Below, piece after piece: positions 29,301-36,929 of a stretch of 64,000 bases of DNA (position 1 is its first letter; every line of letters starts with the position of its first letter). Source of the stretch: Azorinus chamasolen (Eukaryota > Mollusca > Bivalvia > Cardiida > Solecurtidae); the NCBI GenBank assembly GCA_963576725.1, contig OY755242.1, forward strand, positions 26,719,858 through 26,783,857. Reading direction: 5' to 3'. Both the position numbers and the translations under genes were made by a program. The notes beneath the pieces are model-generated. The model saw only the letters and a program-made list of their open reading frames with translations. It was not told the origin of the DNA and did not search any database.

Positions 29301-31704
29301 AAAACAAACTATTAAAGCGAATAATAGAGGCCTTTAAGCGAAATGTGTACTTAAGAGCTTGGGCCAGGTGTTCACAAAATATTTATTTTTCAAAGTGACT
29401 CGCTGGCATCTGAAGTGATGTACTCAATACAATAAAAGCGAAAACACAATCGAATGTGCCCAACCCCTAGCCCGCAGTGCCTATGCCGTGCATTTACCCC
29501 TTCCCTGTTCTGCGTTTAATTTCAATACCTACTGAATATTCATGGATCAAATAATTATACCGAAATTTGGAAGGTTCAATATTGTAGCCATTTTAGAAAG
29601 TAAAAATCTAAACCAGATTTATCAAATTCCATTAGCAAACAAAGCAGTCCTAACAGATTGCTCCTATAGAAGCCATTTGATCTGGATGTTCTCTGTTTGC
29701 CAATGCATGAAAACGCGTTTATACGAAGAAAAGGGTTAAAATATTGTTTGGTGCGCTTTTACCCCATAATCTGCTAAATTATCAAAACTAGCTCCTTTCT
29801 GAAAAATTATGAAACAAACGAGTGTATCAAACTTTACCATGGAAGAAACTATTTTTTATTTCAAACAGTGCATACCCTGATTATAGGGATCCTTAAAGGA
29901 ACCCTTTGATCTTGGTCTAAACTATTTCCTTGGCGTCTCATCTGGATTTAAGCCGTTTGCAAATGTCTAACAGGTCCAGCTTAGCGGCCATAGATTTCTT
30001 ACTACATGTATCAAGTGAAATTTCCTAAAAGTTCTGCTAATTAAAAATACCGTCTGATTACAATGTCAGACGTTTGAATGTACGCTATTATGGTAGTCTC
30101 ATTGTTTCACATTATTTCTTTTATTTGCCCAGTTCAAACGTATATGAGCCGCTCATATGGAAACTGGATATTACTGAGTTGTAAACTGTGCACACCCAGA
30201 CCAGGGTCCATATTTAACTCGTAAGATCAAGTCCTACAAATCTAATTATTGTTGAGTGTGCATCATATCTTAATTTGCTCAACATTGATCATTGTGAACT
30301 AGTGGCTTTATTTGAATATCTTAAACATGGCGAACTTACAACAATATTCAAATTAAAATTCAAGATGTTAGTTACCCTTTGTCATATAAACGTCATTTTC
30401 ATGCATTTGCAAACACAGTAGACCCAGATCCTCACATCCAGATATTGTATACTCAGATACTCCTATAGGGGGCGTCTGATCAGGGTCTGCTCTGTTTGCT
30501 TTTAGCAAGATATGGATCTGATTCTACTGCTTTTGTCAAAGCAAAATAATTCCTTGAGAAGTTTGCATTATAAAACATTCAACTGATAAATATTCACGAT
30601 GTCATGTAATTTCTTACATGACTATTGAACAGGTAAAGGGTTAACATATGTCCAATCACAGCGTTTCTGACGCGGCGTCTGGTCTGATTCAGATGGCCTG
30701 TTTGTCACCCACCAGAATTTGAAGTACAGTAAATTCTCGCTAAAACGACCACTGAAAAAAGAAGTACAGTAGAACCCCTCTATTGCGACCGCCTAATGAA
30801 TCGACATGGGTGTCTTTATAAGCAGGTGGTTGCTTAATGCAGGGCAAAAGTAATGCAGAAAGCTCCTCTAGGAGCTTTCTGCATTATTTTTGTCCTGCAT
30901 GAAGCTACCACCTGCCTCTACCACCCATAATTATACCTCTTTTAGGTGGTCGCATTAGCGGGGTTTACTGTACATGTATCATTCTTGATTTTTAGAAACA
31001 AGTGGTAGATAAGTTACACAGACAGCTCCTGTAGGGGCGTTCTACACTGGTGGACAACTACGTATTATTATCAAATGTTTTGCTACGAGAATTTATATAG
31101 GTATTATAATAGATCTGTTTTTCTACGAAGGCATCTTTGTTTTCGTGGGAAAATATTTCCTAATATATACAATGGCTTCGTAGGAAAACAATTGGTCTAA
31201 AATACCCGTATAAATTGTCGTAGCAAAACTTTTGATAACAATACGTATAGTTGGCCCCCAGTGTCTACGTTACTTTAGTTTCTTGATGAAGCTGCCAACT
31301 GCTTTTAGAGACACAACGTCTGTTTATCGCTTTCGAAGTGTTCAGTTGTACGATAACCTCCCACTTCTAAACTGGAATTCCAAATCAGTATAGGCCTAAT
31401 AGTCGGTATTTACAGCTAGTGGCAGCTTAATGCAGACTGAAAGTCATACAGAAAGCCCCCAAATGTGTTTTCTGCACGACTTACACTCTGCATTAAGCAG
31501 CCACCTACATAAACAGGTGTAAATTGTTGATTATCAAGCGCTCTTTTTAGGGTTTTTATTGTAATCACAGTCATGTTTTTGTCTTCGCAGGGTGCATACG
31601 GGTTGACAGTTCGATTTGTGGACGATACTTCCCGGGAACTCGGGTGTTTAAAACTGAACTTTGCCATGAAGAAAAGATACAAAGGCTGGCTGTTCAAAAT
31701 ATGA
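20104..31704 (+). CDS. GM2A-like: GM2 ganglioside activator-like protein (ML domain), 5' incomplete
   Basis: Three exons (20104-20308, 25230-25410, 31591-31704) join in frame and give about 165 residues that follow the GM2 activator pattern. They run PVPIITPG, then IPFPLPC, then a split-codon GSC, ICDKL, YGVQCSCPFKAGEF, LGCLKL and a stop. In vertebrates this lysosomal lipid-transfer protein presents GM2 ganglioside to beta-hexosaminidase A. Seven of the family's eight disulfide cysteines are visible; the eighth should lie in the missing N-terminal exon along with the signal peptide. An N-glycosylation site (NIT) is present. The Cys codon of GSC is split TG|T across intron 1, which strongly supports the junction. 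The upstream acceptor is TTTCAG at 20103; no convincing exon 1 was found in 1-20100. Family assignment is firm; the exact substrate in this animal is inference. Confidence 0.85.
20376..20542. mobile_element. palindromic MITE, family K
   Basis: Ends GGGTCCATGCTTATAAAGC and TATAAGCAAGGACCC. Inside, AGTTGAGTCTGAGTTCG pairs with CGAACTCAGACTCAACT. Lies at the start of intron 1. Confidence 0.8.
20545..20790. mobile_element. family B MITE
   Basis: Core CATAGTAGACCCAGCTCAG, centre TTCTGTTGGAGCC, right arm GATCAGGGTCTGTTC, flank CATGAATATTCATGGGGTC. Confidence 0.7.
20793..20980 (+). mobile_element. piggyBac-type MITE, family G
   Basis: TTAACCCTTCACAAGGCTGAA start, core AGACCCAGATGAGAGGGCGG, centre GCTCCTCTAGAAGC, then GTGACTCGTGTCCCGC. 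Confidence 0.75.
21040..21235 (+). mobile_element. family D remnant
   Basis: GATCTAGATGAGACGCTGAGG core, then GCAGGTGACACTTATCTTGGC and GGAAAGAG at the end. Confidence 0.55.
21250..21475. mobile_element. family B MITE, eroded
   Basis: CCCTCACATAAACGCCTTTT, core GGACAGAGTAGACCTAGC, flank to CATTACATGCATATTC. Confidence 0.62.
21485..21660 (-). mobile_element. family C MITE with half hairpin
   Basis: Ends ACACTGACGCCTTTTGACG and ATGAGGTAATGGG-TTAA (21661-21664). Core TTTGAAACTATTTATCACAA has the same arm deletion as 5562-5738. Confidence 0.82.
21770..21835 (+). repeat. short tandem repeat in a family D arm
   Basis: CAGTTCGGATACTCAAA occurs three times in a row before ACGAGACACCGAGCC. A 17-bp piece of a D arm has been amplified. 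Confidence 0.7.
21853..22099 (+). mobile_element. family B2 MITE
   Basis: TTTAACCTGTTCCTGTTCTAC start, B2 flank GACAAAATAGTTATAATC, core GCAGACCCGGATCAGACGG, right end TAAAGGGCTAAG. Confidence 0.78.
22100..22427. other. unassigned stretch
   Basis: Includes GATGAATGAATGAAAG at 22162, possibly another retroelement tail. No gene recognised. Confidence 0.3.
22428..22530 (+). mobile_element. family G left half
   Basis: TTAACCCTTACAACGCTGAA to AACAGTGCAGACCCTG, cut where pogo-like sequence (TTTGGTCCTGCATTAAGC) begins. Confidence 0.75.
22572..22808. repeat. 237-bp mosaic inverted repeat
   Basis: Outer arms AGCTCTCTTCATAACG and CGTTATGAAGAGAGCT come from pogo-like arms. The inner 88 bp (22655-22742) is a near-perfect family G palindrome with centre GTTCCTAGAGGAAC. 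In between, ATGAGTCACTAATATCCC pairs with GGGATATTAGTCTGATAT. The right end of a pogo MITE follows to about 22915. Confidence 0.8.
22920..23530. other. unassigned stretch
   Basis: Low-repeat intron sequence with no recognised gene. Confidence 0.35.
23530..23640 (+). mobile_element. family D core
   Basis: TTTACATCCAGATGACACGCC with mirror GGCGTCTCAACAGGATCC. Ends not resolved. Confidence 0.6.
23978..24512 (+). repeat. 39-bp minisatellite split by a MITE
   Basis: Unit built of GTCTATTTAGACATTGTTAC and GTATACAAACAGTTTTAAC. About three copies lie before and six after the MITE at 24084-24275. The unit itself contains a GTCTAWTTAGAC palindrome. Confidence 0.93.
24084..24275. mobile_element. pogo-type MITE, subfamily 1, inside a minisatellite
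   Basis: CAGTAAAACCCATCTAATGC to GGGGGTTTACTG. Left flank TA (24082-24083); right flank GA, so the right TA has mutated. The left hairpin arm is partly deleted. Confidence 0.88.
24559..24930. mobile_element. pogo-type MITE interrupted by family B2
   Basis: Left part starts CAGTAAAACCCCTCTAAAG and runs to GGATCTGTA-TTAA. After the B2 element the sequence resumes TTAA-GCAGCCACTTGC. This is the usual pogo arm TGCATTAAGCTACCACCTGC split at its TTAA. Confidence 0.75.
24653..24894 (+). mobile_element. piggyBac-type MITE, family B2, complete
   Basis: TTAA at 24649-24652 and 24895-24898, 242 bp. Perfect centre GGCTCCTATAGGAGCC, arms GTAGACCCTGATCAGACGG. Confidence 0.92.
24940..25110. mobile_element. 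family B remnant
   Basis: ACGCTTTTCCACAAATAGC, core GCGCAGACCCCTGTATGAGCC, right arm CTGATCAGGGTCTGCTC. Confidence 0.55.
25120..25152 (+). repeat. (ATAAC)n microsatellite
   Basis: About seven ATAAC units. Flanked by TTTATCTTTATAAC and GTTATGTCTTTATC, just upstream of a host exon acceptor. Confidence 0.9.
25230..25410 (+). CDS. GM2A-like exon b
   Basis: Acceptor ATCTGTTTCAG at 25229. The first base completes the split Cys codon of GSC. Encodes VYHNICDKLK, MGCPKTLKQYG, VQCSCPFKAG and RNLPLNIPKVRG. Two overlapping donors (GTAAGA at 25405, GTAAGC at 25411) keep the same phase and differ by two codons; I take the second. Confidence 0.87.
25492..25682. mobile_element. pogo-type MITE, subfamily 3
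   Basis: CAGTAAAACCTCCTTAAC to GAGAGGTTTTACTG. Near-perfect arms with TTAATACAGGGTGAAAG, centre GCTCCTCTAGGAGC. About 80 bp after exon b. Confidence 0.88.
25775..25930. mobile_element. degenerate pogo-type MITE
   Basis: GACTGCTTCATGCAGGATG with a TTCCATTTAGGGACTTC centre and AATGATCTACCACATGTC. Confidence 0.55.
25931..26215. other. unassigned intron stretch
   Basis: Nothing recognised. Confidence 0.3.
26216..26385 (+). mobile_element. family G MITE, copy 1 of a local duplication
   Basis: ACCTTACAACGCTGACA start, core AACAGTGCAGACCCTGATG, centre GCTCCTCTAGGAAC. The right end is replaced by family P sequence. Confidence 0.78.
26384..26705. mobile_element. family P repeat with a pogo half inside
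   Basis: AAACAAACGAGTGTATCAAA to ATGAGCCGCTCATATG, also present at 29809-30160. 26436-26552 is the right half of a subfamily 2 pogo MITE (GCGTTCTGTTTTACTTTC to GAGAGGTGTTACTG). Confidence 0.65.
26706..26845 (+). mobile_element. family G MITE, copy 2 of a local duplication
   Basis: Repeats TTGAAGTAGGCCTATAATA and the whole hairpin of copy 1, then finishes normally with GTGACTCGTGTCCCGC and AAGGG-TTAA. Confidence 0.8.
26846..27374. other. mostly unassigned intron stretch
   Basis: 26950-27035 holds worn pogo MITE arms (GTGGCAACTTAATGAAGG, TTTTCATCCTGCACTG). The rest is unrecognised. Confidence 0.4.
27375..27590 (+). mobile_element. family D MITE
   Basis: Core GCAAACAGTTTGGATCCAG, centre CGCCGAGCAACTCGGCG, mirror CATCAGGATCCAAACTG. 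Ends worn. Confidence 0.72.
27733..27945 (+). mobile_element. family D MITE with internal tandem duplication
   Basis: TTAACGCTTTCGCTGCAAAA start. TTTTGTTTGATAAAACGTAG and the following bases occur twice (27772-27838). Core TTTGGATCTTGATGACACGCC, right end CATTGGCAGTGAAAG. Confidence 0.75.
27946..28769. other. unassigned low-repeat intron stretch
   Basis: No MITE and no gene recognised, although this is one of the longest repeat-free stretches in the window. Confidence 0.35.
28770..28967 (+). mobile_element. piggyBac-type MITE, family D, nearly complete
   Basis: CTCTTTCGCTGTCTATGTCG to TTTGGCAGCGAAAGAG-TTAA (28968-28971). Left flank TTAG. Hairpin GGATCCAGATGAGACGCCGAG with the single A/T mismatch. 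Confidence 0.9.
28972..29497. other. unassigned intron stretch
   Basis: No repeat or gene recognised. Confidence 0.35.
29498..29735 (+). mobile_element. family B2 MITE
   Basis: CCCTTCCCTGTTCTGCG start, B2 flank AATATTCATGGATCAAATAA, eroded core TTGCTCCTATAGAAGCC, end AGAAAAGGG-TTAA. Confidence 0.8.
29809..30160. mobile_element. family P repeat
   Basis: Second copy of the sequence at 26384-26705 (AAACAAACGAGTGTATCAAA, GTCAGACGTTTGAATGTACG, ATGAGCCGCTCATATGG), here with core CATACCCTGATTATAGGGATCC. Class unknown. Confidence 0.65.
30374..30638. mobile_element. family B MITE
   Basis: ACCCTTTGTCATATAAACG start, core with small internal insertion, centre CTCCTATAGGGGGC, end GGTAAAGGG-TTAA. Confidence 0.72.
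30767..30970. mobile_element. pogo-type MITE, subfamily 1
   Basis: CAGTAGAACCCCTCTATTGC to GCGGGGTTTACTG, TA on both sides, 204 bp, centre GCTCCTCTAGGAGC. A stray pogo left end (CAGTAAATTCTCGCTAAAAC) lies just before it at 30727-30750. Confidence 0.93.
31070..31256. mobile_element. palindromic MITE, family L
   Basis: ACTACGTATTATTATCAAA and TTTTGCTACGA at left pair with TCGTAGCAAAACTTTTG and AACAATACGTATAGT at right. No known superfamily ends. Confidence 0.7.
31350..31562. mobile_element. pogo-type MITE, subfamily 3, eroded
   Basis: CTAAACTGGAATTCCAAATC left part, arms TTAATGCAGACTGAAAG and TTAAGCAGCCACC. It ends 28 bp before exon c. Confidence 0.68.
31591..31704 (+). CDS. GM2A-like terminal exon c
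   Basis: Acceptor GTCTTCGCAG at 31590. Encodes GAYGLTVRFVDDTSREL, then the conserved LGCLKL strand, and stops at TGA 31702-31704. In phase with exon b using either donor. Confidence 0.88.
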   Translation, partial: GAYGLTVRFVDDTSRELGCLKLNFAMKKRYKGWLFKI

Positions 31705-31728
31705 AGGCAGACTCACCGAGTAGAATTA

Positions 31729-31932
31729 CAGTAGAACCCCTCTAATGTGACCACTTAATAAATACACATGGGTGTCTTTATAAGCAGGTGGTTGCTTAAT
31801 GCAGGACAAAAGTAATGCAGAAAGCTCCTCAAGGAGCTTTCTGCATTACTTTGTCCTGCATTAAGCTACCACCTGCATCTAGCAACTAGAATTATACCTC
31901 TTTTAGGTTGTCGCATTAGCGGGGTTTTACTG
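31729..31932. mobile_element. pogo-type MITE, subfamily 1, in the GM2A-like 3' UTR
   Basis: CAGTAGAACCCCTCTAATG to GCGGGGTTTTACTG, TA at 31727-31728 and 31933-31934, 204 bp. Starts 24 bp after the stop codon. Hairpin centre GCTCCTCAAGGAGC. Confidence 0.92.
31757..31762 (+). promoter_or_regulatory. candidate polyadenylation signal AATAAA within the MITE
   Basis: The first AATAAA after the GM2A-like stop (53 nt downstream) lies in the left arm flank of the pogo MITE. Use of this site is not shown. Confidence 0.4.
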
Positions 31933-32257
31933 TATATGTGCTTCATCTCTCATACTCCAAACTGTGGGTATTTCTAGAGGAAATATTGTGTCATGGGAAT
32001 ATATGGAAGACGGTGTCACCAAAGCTAAGTCATGGAGGCAGAATGATATTTCACACAGTGTTGATCCAGACCATTTGCTCTGTTAGATAGTCGCTTCTGA
32101 CAAACATACAAATGGAATGAATGAAGTGACATTGGATCCGATCAGTGATTACCCATTATTTTGCTTCCATTTACAAATAGTGCAGATCCAGATGTGACGC
32201 CGAGTCGCTCGATATCTCATAAGGACCAAGCATGTTTGACACTCAATTAATAGTCTT
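31933..32257. other. unassigned stretch with a family D remnant
   Basis: 32155-32245 is an eroded family D core (GTGCAGATCCAGATGTGACG). The rest is unrecognised. Confidence 0.4.
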
Positions 32258-32465
32258 AACCAATTCCCTCATACTGACGCTTTTTGACGCCTCTATAAAT
32301 ATCACTTATTTAGACACTGTGATAAATAGAGCATTTGCTCCATAGGAGCAAATGCTCTATTTATCACAATGTTACAATACTACATAATTCTAAATTTTGC
32401 CTTTTCTCTAGTTCTCTTTTTCGGTATATTTATTGAAAGAGGTTGGGTCTAAAAATAGCATAATA
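32258..32465 (-). mobile_element. family C MITE
   Basis: AATTCCCTCATACTGACGC start, hairpin CTGTGATAAATAGAGC with centre GCTCCATAGGAGC, right half TTTTCGGTATATTTATTG. The far end is lost after AAAAATAGCATA. Confidence 0.8.
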
Positions 32466-32663
32466 TTTATGTCGGAATGGCTCAACCGAATCGGAAAAAA
32501 ACATGGACCAACTCAGAGTTTAATTGATGTCATTTATTCATCAGTATGATGATTAAACAATGTAGATCCAGATCAGACGCCCCAATACATCGCGGAGTGA
32601 TGGACCCTTATCAAGGTCTTCACGTTTCTCAAGATGACCTTTTTACCCTAAGCCGGTCTTTAA

Positions 32664-32868
32664 CCCTTACAACGCTAACTATTCAAATGGACTAGTCCTA
32701 AATTCAAACAGGTCAAGTCTATGGTGAATATTTGGGGATTTTTCTAAAGAAAAGTGTAACATAATAAACAGTGCAGGCCCAGATGAGAGTGCTCCTCTAG
32801 GAGCCCTCTCACCTGGATCTACACTGTTTGCAAAGGGCAACCGTGACTGGTGTCCCGCACAGTAAGGG
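32664..32868 (+). mobile_element. piggyBac-type MITE, family G, complete
   Basis: TTAA at 32660-32663 and 32869-32872, 205 bp. Ends CCCTTACAACGCTAAC and GTCCCGCACAGTAAGGG; centre GCTCCTCTAGGAGC. Confidence 0.92.
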
Positions 32869-32872
32869 TTAA

Positions 32873-33330
32873 TCATTTCCCTGATAGATGTACCATTTGA
32901 CGCCTCTGCAGACGGAGTACCAGATTAGACGGAACATATCGAGGCCGTCCGACCAGGGTCGGGTTGGTTTGTTTGCTTATGAAATACAGTAAAACCTCTC
33001 TATAACGGCCACTAAATTACATCAAATATTCTGTGTTAAAGACAGGTGACTGCTTAAAGCAAGGTGAAAGTAAAAACAGAACGCTCCTATAGGAGCGTTC
33101 TGTTTTACTTTCACCTTGCTTTAAGCAGCCACCTGCCCTAATCACCAACTAGTTAACACAATTCAGTGGCCGTTATAGAGAGGTTTTACTGTAGTATAGA
33201 TATGATTCTACAGTTTGTGTCATAGCCAACAGATCATGTGTTCATATGCCATTATAGATATCCAGCAAATATATATTCATGATGTTCTTATTTCTTACAT
33301 GAATATTTATCAGGTAAAGAGCTAACCCTT
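32873..33330 (+). mobile_element. family B MITE interrupted by a pogo MITE
   Basis: Starts at the TTAA shared with the family G copy: ATCATTTCCCTGATAGATG, core GACGGAGTACCAGATTAGACG. After the 205-bp insert it resumes GTATAGATATGATTCTACAG and ends CATGAATATTTATCAGG. Confidence 0.75.
32987..33191. mobile_element. pogo-type MITE, subfamily 2, nested in family B
   Basis: CAGTAAAACCTCTCTATAAC to GAGAGGTTTTACTG with TA duplication, 205 bp. Centre GCTCCTATAGGAGC. Confidence 0.93.
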
Positions 33331-33510
33331 ATAACGCTAAGCTTGGCCTAGCTCGCATTTGCAAACAGCTTGAGTCCAGATGAGACGCCGAGTAACTTGA
33401 CGTCTCCACAGGATCTAAGCTGTTTGACACTCGGTCAGTATTCAAGGTTTGAACGATTCGGAAGTCAGTGAAACATTCAGCAAATTAGAGGTAGAGCAGA
33501 CTTTTTTTTA
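33331..33510 (+). mobile_element. family D MITE, eroded
   Basis: ACCCTTATAACGCTAAGC start, core GCTTGAGTCCAGATGAGACGC, mirror CACAGGATCTAAGCTG. 33510-33735 is unrecognised. Confidence 0.6.
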
Positions 33511-33735
33511 GACTGAGAAGGGTGTAAACAGACGTGACAATAACAAATGTAGCGTAACACATCATTCCTATGGTGGCATGTCATGTCATTCATATCGGGG
33601 TTTCGTACGCGGAACGGATACTTACACTGTCAGACAAGTGAATGACCTGTACTAGAAGGAAATACAAGTGATTCAAGAAAAAACTGTAACAATTCATTCT
33701 CTACAAGGCCGAATCCATGGGAAACAAATATTTAA

Positions 33736-33934
33736 CCCTTTACCTGGAGAATATTCATGGCAGAATCCACTCATTATGAATATTAATTAGCTATCTTTCC
33801 ATATTGATATATATCGGCCTTGAAGACAGGTGACAGCTTAATGCAATGTGAAAGTCATGCAGAAAGCTCCCCTAGAAAGCACCCCTCACTATATTCTTCT
33901 CTACCAGAATTCTGGTTTAGAGGGGTTTTACTGT
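33736..33934. mobile_element. family B left end joined to pogo subfamily 3
   Basis: TTAACCCTTTACCTGGAG and the AT-rich B flank run into a subfamily 3 pogo copy (GACAGCTTAATGCAATGTG, ending GGTTTAGAGGGGTTTTACTG) whose right hairpin arm is deleted. Confidence 0.65.
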
Positions 33935-33949
33935 ATACAATACAAGGAG

Positions 33950-34129
33950 TGAACTACAATAAACAAGAGGTCTAACTATGGGTCAGTAAGGCAGGTGGTA
34001 GTTACACACAGGTCTAAAGTAATGTAGAAAGCTCCTATAGGAACCTTCTGCATTATGTTTGCCCTGTATTAAGCAACCACTCCCTTTTAAGACTCATATG
34101 TTCAATAAATGAATGACCAGGTATTACTG
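33950..34129. mobile_element. pogo-type MITE, subfamily 6, eroded
   Basis: GGCAGGTGGTAGTTACACAC, centre GCTCCTATAGGAACC, right side AATGAATGACCAGGTATTACTG. Confidence 0.68.
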
Positions 34130-34224
34130 TAATTATACTTCATAATGGGTGGGGTTTGTATAAGATTTGCCAGATAAATTTGCTGTTGCACATGTTGATC
34201 AATGTTCAAAATAAAACTCACAGT

Positions 34225-34360
34225 GTAACTTCTCAGTAGCGAAATCATAATGAATAGCGGGAGCTTTCTGCTTTACTTTCGTCCATCATTAAGTTACCAC
34301 CTGCCTTATGAGTCAAAATTACACCAGCTTTAGGTAGTCGCTGTGGAGAGATCATGCTGT
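34225..34360. mobile_element. pogo-type MITE right half
   Basis: GGGAGCTTTCTGCTTTACTTTC, then TTAAGTTACCACCTGCC and GGTAGTCGCTGTGGAGAG. Confidence 0.6.
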
Positions 34361-34394
34361 TGATGATCTATATGTATATGTCCCTCTCTGTATA

Positions 34395-34574
34395 CAGTAA
34401 AGCCCCTCTGAACTGGAATTCACGTTGGGAATAGTTTCGATATTTTTAGGCAGGTGGTTGCTTACGGCAAGGTGAAAGTTATGTAGAATTCACCTTGCAT
34501 TAAGCTGCCATCAATCTCGAAGACATATATATATGTATACTAAACAGAACGCCCGGTTTAGAGGGGTTTTACTG
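34395..34574. mobile_element. pogo-type MITE, subfamily 3, shortened hairpin
   Basis: CAGTAAAGCCCCTCTGAACTG to GGTTTAGAGGGGTTTTACTG, TA on both sides. The hairpin centre is deleted (GTGAAAGTTATGTAGAATTC). Confidence 0.87.
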
Positions 34575-34709
34575 TATTTACTTATCATATGTTCGTATTT
34601 CTTTTCGGCTGGTCCGCATATTCATTCTTTTAAATAAAACTTTGCTATTATCTTTTTTACAATCTATATATGTGTTTCACATTTCTATGCATCTTCTATG
34701 TTTGAAATA

Positions 34710-34897
34710 CAGTAAAATCTCTCTTAACCGGACGTTAAATTTAGTACAAATATCGGTCTTGCAGACAGGTGACAGCTTAATGCAGGGTGGAAGTCATACA
34801 GAAAGCTGCATTACTTTCACCCTGCATTAAGCAGTCAACTGCCTAAAATATCTAAATTCTTCTCTACTATAATTCCGGTTAAGAGAGTTTTTTTCTG
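34710..34897. mobile_element. pogo-type MITE, subfamily 3, shortened hairpin
   Basis: CAGTAAAATCTCTCTTAACC to GGTTAAGAGAG...TTCTG. The hairpin centre is deleted after GTCATACAGAAAGC. Confidence 0.87.
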
Positions 34898-34999
34898 TAA
34901 ATGTTTCCTTAGCTTGTAAGAAACAATGATAGGCTAGCTCGAACGCACTTTGTAACTGGAATACTGAAATGACCTTCATCGATGTACATCTTTGAATAG

Positions 35000-35090
35000 A
35001 GACTTTGCAAAGAGTGACAGTGTTTACCTAGATCAGACGATTCCTGGAGAGCCATCTAATCAGGATATTCTCGATTTATTGTTTCAAACC
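35000..35090. mobile_element. family B core remnant
   Basis: TTTACCTAGATCAGACGATTCC, centre CCTGGAGAGCC, then ATCTAATCAGG. Confidence 0.5.
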
Positions 35091-35159
35091 TCTCTGGTCT
35101 CTACTTTAAGCAAACGAGGACTATTCCTCTTAGGTAAATCAGCGTTCAAATGCTTAAAT

Positions 35160-35365
35160 AGTTTGATGCGGGAAACGAGTCACCGATATCTTTTGCAAAC
35201 AGTGTGGACCCAGGTGAGAGGGGTCCCAGAGGAGCCGTCTCATCAGGGTCTTCACAGTTTGTCATCTTACACGTTTTATTTTTTGAAAAATCCCTGAATA
35301 TGCTCGGTAAGTTGGACATATTTGAATTTCGGAATAGTCCATTTGACAGTTCAGCGTTGAAAAGG
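35160..35365 (-). mobile_element. family G MITE, inverted
   Basis: GATGCGGGAAACGAGTCACC start, core GTGTGGACCCAGGTGAGAGG, then AATAGTCCATTTGACAG and TCAGCGTTGAAAAGG. Confidence 0.75.
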
Positions 35366-35368
35366 ATC

Positions 35369-35606
35369 CCGTTACCTGTTCAATATTCATGTAAGAAATT
35401 ATGACATCATGAATATCAATTAGATTACTTTTTAAAACAGTATAAGGTTAATTATGGCTGAGAAAGAACTGCGGAGTCCGATCTATTTTATACCATAAGC
35501 AAACAGAGAAGACCCTGATCAGACGGCTCCTACAGGGACTGTCTGATATTGGTCTACTCTGTTTGCAAATGCGTGAAATGACGTTTATCAGAAGAAAAGT
35601 ATTAAT
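35369..35606. mobile_element. family B MITE
   Basis: CCCGTTACCTGTTCAATATTC, core GAAGACCCTGATCAGACGG, centre GCTCCTACAGGGAC, then TTTGCAAATGCGTGAAATG. Confidence 0.75.
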
Positions 35607-35649
35607 GTTAATACACTGTGTGCAAATATTATATATAGAGAGGGTCTTT

Positions 35650-35775
35650 CATGAGTGTTCATTACAAATTGTTTTTATCAAACGAGTTTACTATAAGTAT
35701 ATGACACGGGCTTTAGAAAGTAAAATATTCATTATAGTAAACGGGTTTCATGAAAACAATTTGTAATGACCACTC
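35650..35775. mobile_element. palindromic MITE, family M
   Basis: ATGAGTGTTCATTACAAATTG and GAGTTTACTATAA pair with TTATAGTAAACGGG and CAATTTGTAATGACCACTCG. Only copy seen. Confidence 0.7.
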
Positions 35776-36084
35776 GTGTAAGATTCCTTTTATCACATTA
35801 CCCTTTAAAAGTATCATAGAAAGTGAAACAGACTATATATGACAGTTGTTTCGGCCATTGTTTACATCATAGTACAGCCGGATGCCAACTTCCCATTTGC
35901 ATAAAAAATGCACTAGTTTATTTCCGCGATTTACGACCCTCTGTTTCGGCACTTCAACACGACAGGTTATGTGATAAACTCGGTTCCCGCACATTATGTG
36001 CTAAGCGGATTTACAAATGTTTGGATCAGGGTCAGGCCAGAAAAAAACTATTGTTGATTGCTGATAAATAATGTTACTCTTTTG
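35776..36084. other. unassigned stretch
   Basis: An 82-codon open frame (35823-36071) has no recognisable motif. Confidence 0.3.
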
Positions 36085-36620
36085 TTTGTTAACCATTTAC
36101 ATAATGAATATTCATGCAAGAAGTAATGGCATCATGCATACATGTACCAATTAGATTACATGTATATATAATATATAATGGCATATGAACACGGGAACTT
36201 TTAGCCATGACACAAACATTAGCTCTTTTGGCGCCAAATTTAAAAGTGTCGCTGAAATAATAATTTCATATTAAATATAATTCTTAACTAAATAATAAAG
36301 GTATATTAGTAAAACATTTGTTTTTAAAAACCGGTATGCTTGGGCTAAAATAATACAGAGAACAGTGAAGTCCCAGGTCAGATGTCGCCTTGAAAAGGTG
36401 GCATCTGACCTGGGACTGCACTGTTTTCAGTGGTGCCAACAGGCGACATTGGCACCGAAAGAGTTAGAACCATATCTATAAGATTTCACAAGCAAACAGC
36501 AGACCTTGATAGCTTTGCACTTACAACAGGCGCCTGATCTTGGTCTACATGTACTGTTTTGCAAAAGCAAAATATGCAAAGATATGTAAAGTCGTTTATT
36601 TGAGATAAACGGTTAAAACA
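36085..36620. mobile_element. family B MITE interrupted by family F
   Basis: Left part AATATTCATGCAAGAAGTAATG. After the F insert it continues CAAGCAAACAGCAGACC, core TTACAACAGGCGCCTGATC, then GGTCTACATGTACTG. Confidence 0.65.
36233..36463 (-). mobile_element. piggyBac-type MITE, family F, flanked by TTAG
   Basis: Both flanks are TTAG (36229-36232, 36464-36467) rather than TTAA. Hairpin AGTCCCAGGTCAGATGTCGCC around CCTTGAAAAGG is nearly perfect. Confidence 0.9.
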
Positions 36621-36929
36621 AATTTCAGACAAACTCATATGAAAAATATAAACACCGGACAAGTCAAAGACATCTGTGAAATAGGCAACCGGGTCCATAG
36701 CTGGTTTAGTTTTCATCAAACATGGATAGCTATTTATCCAAGTTGACATTTTGGCCAGTCTTGACATTGTTTGGTTTCATACATATATAAGTAAATAAAT
36801 TGTTAAAACCATGGTGTGTTTGTGTTTCTTTGTTTTCAAGTCTTTAAAAATGTTTCCCTAAAATATCACAAACCAAATTCTGCACCTTTGTACATAGCGA
36901 AATGTGTTATGCTACGTATGTATGGAATG
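36621..36929. other. unassigned stretch
   Basis: A minus-strand open frame (36767-36486, overlapping the B core) is unrecognised. Confidence 0.3.
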
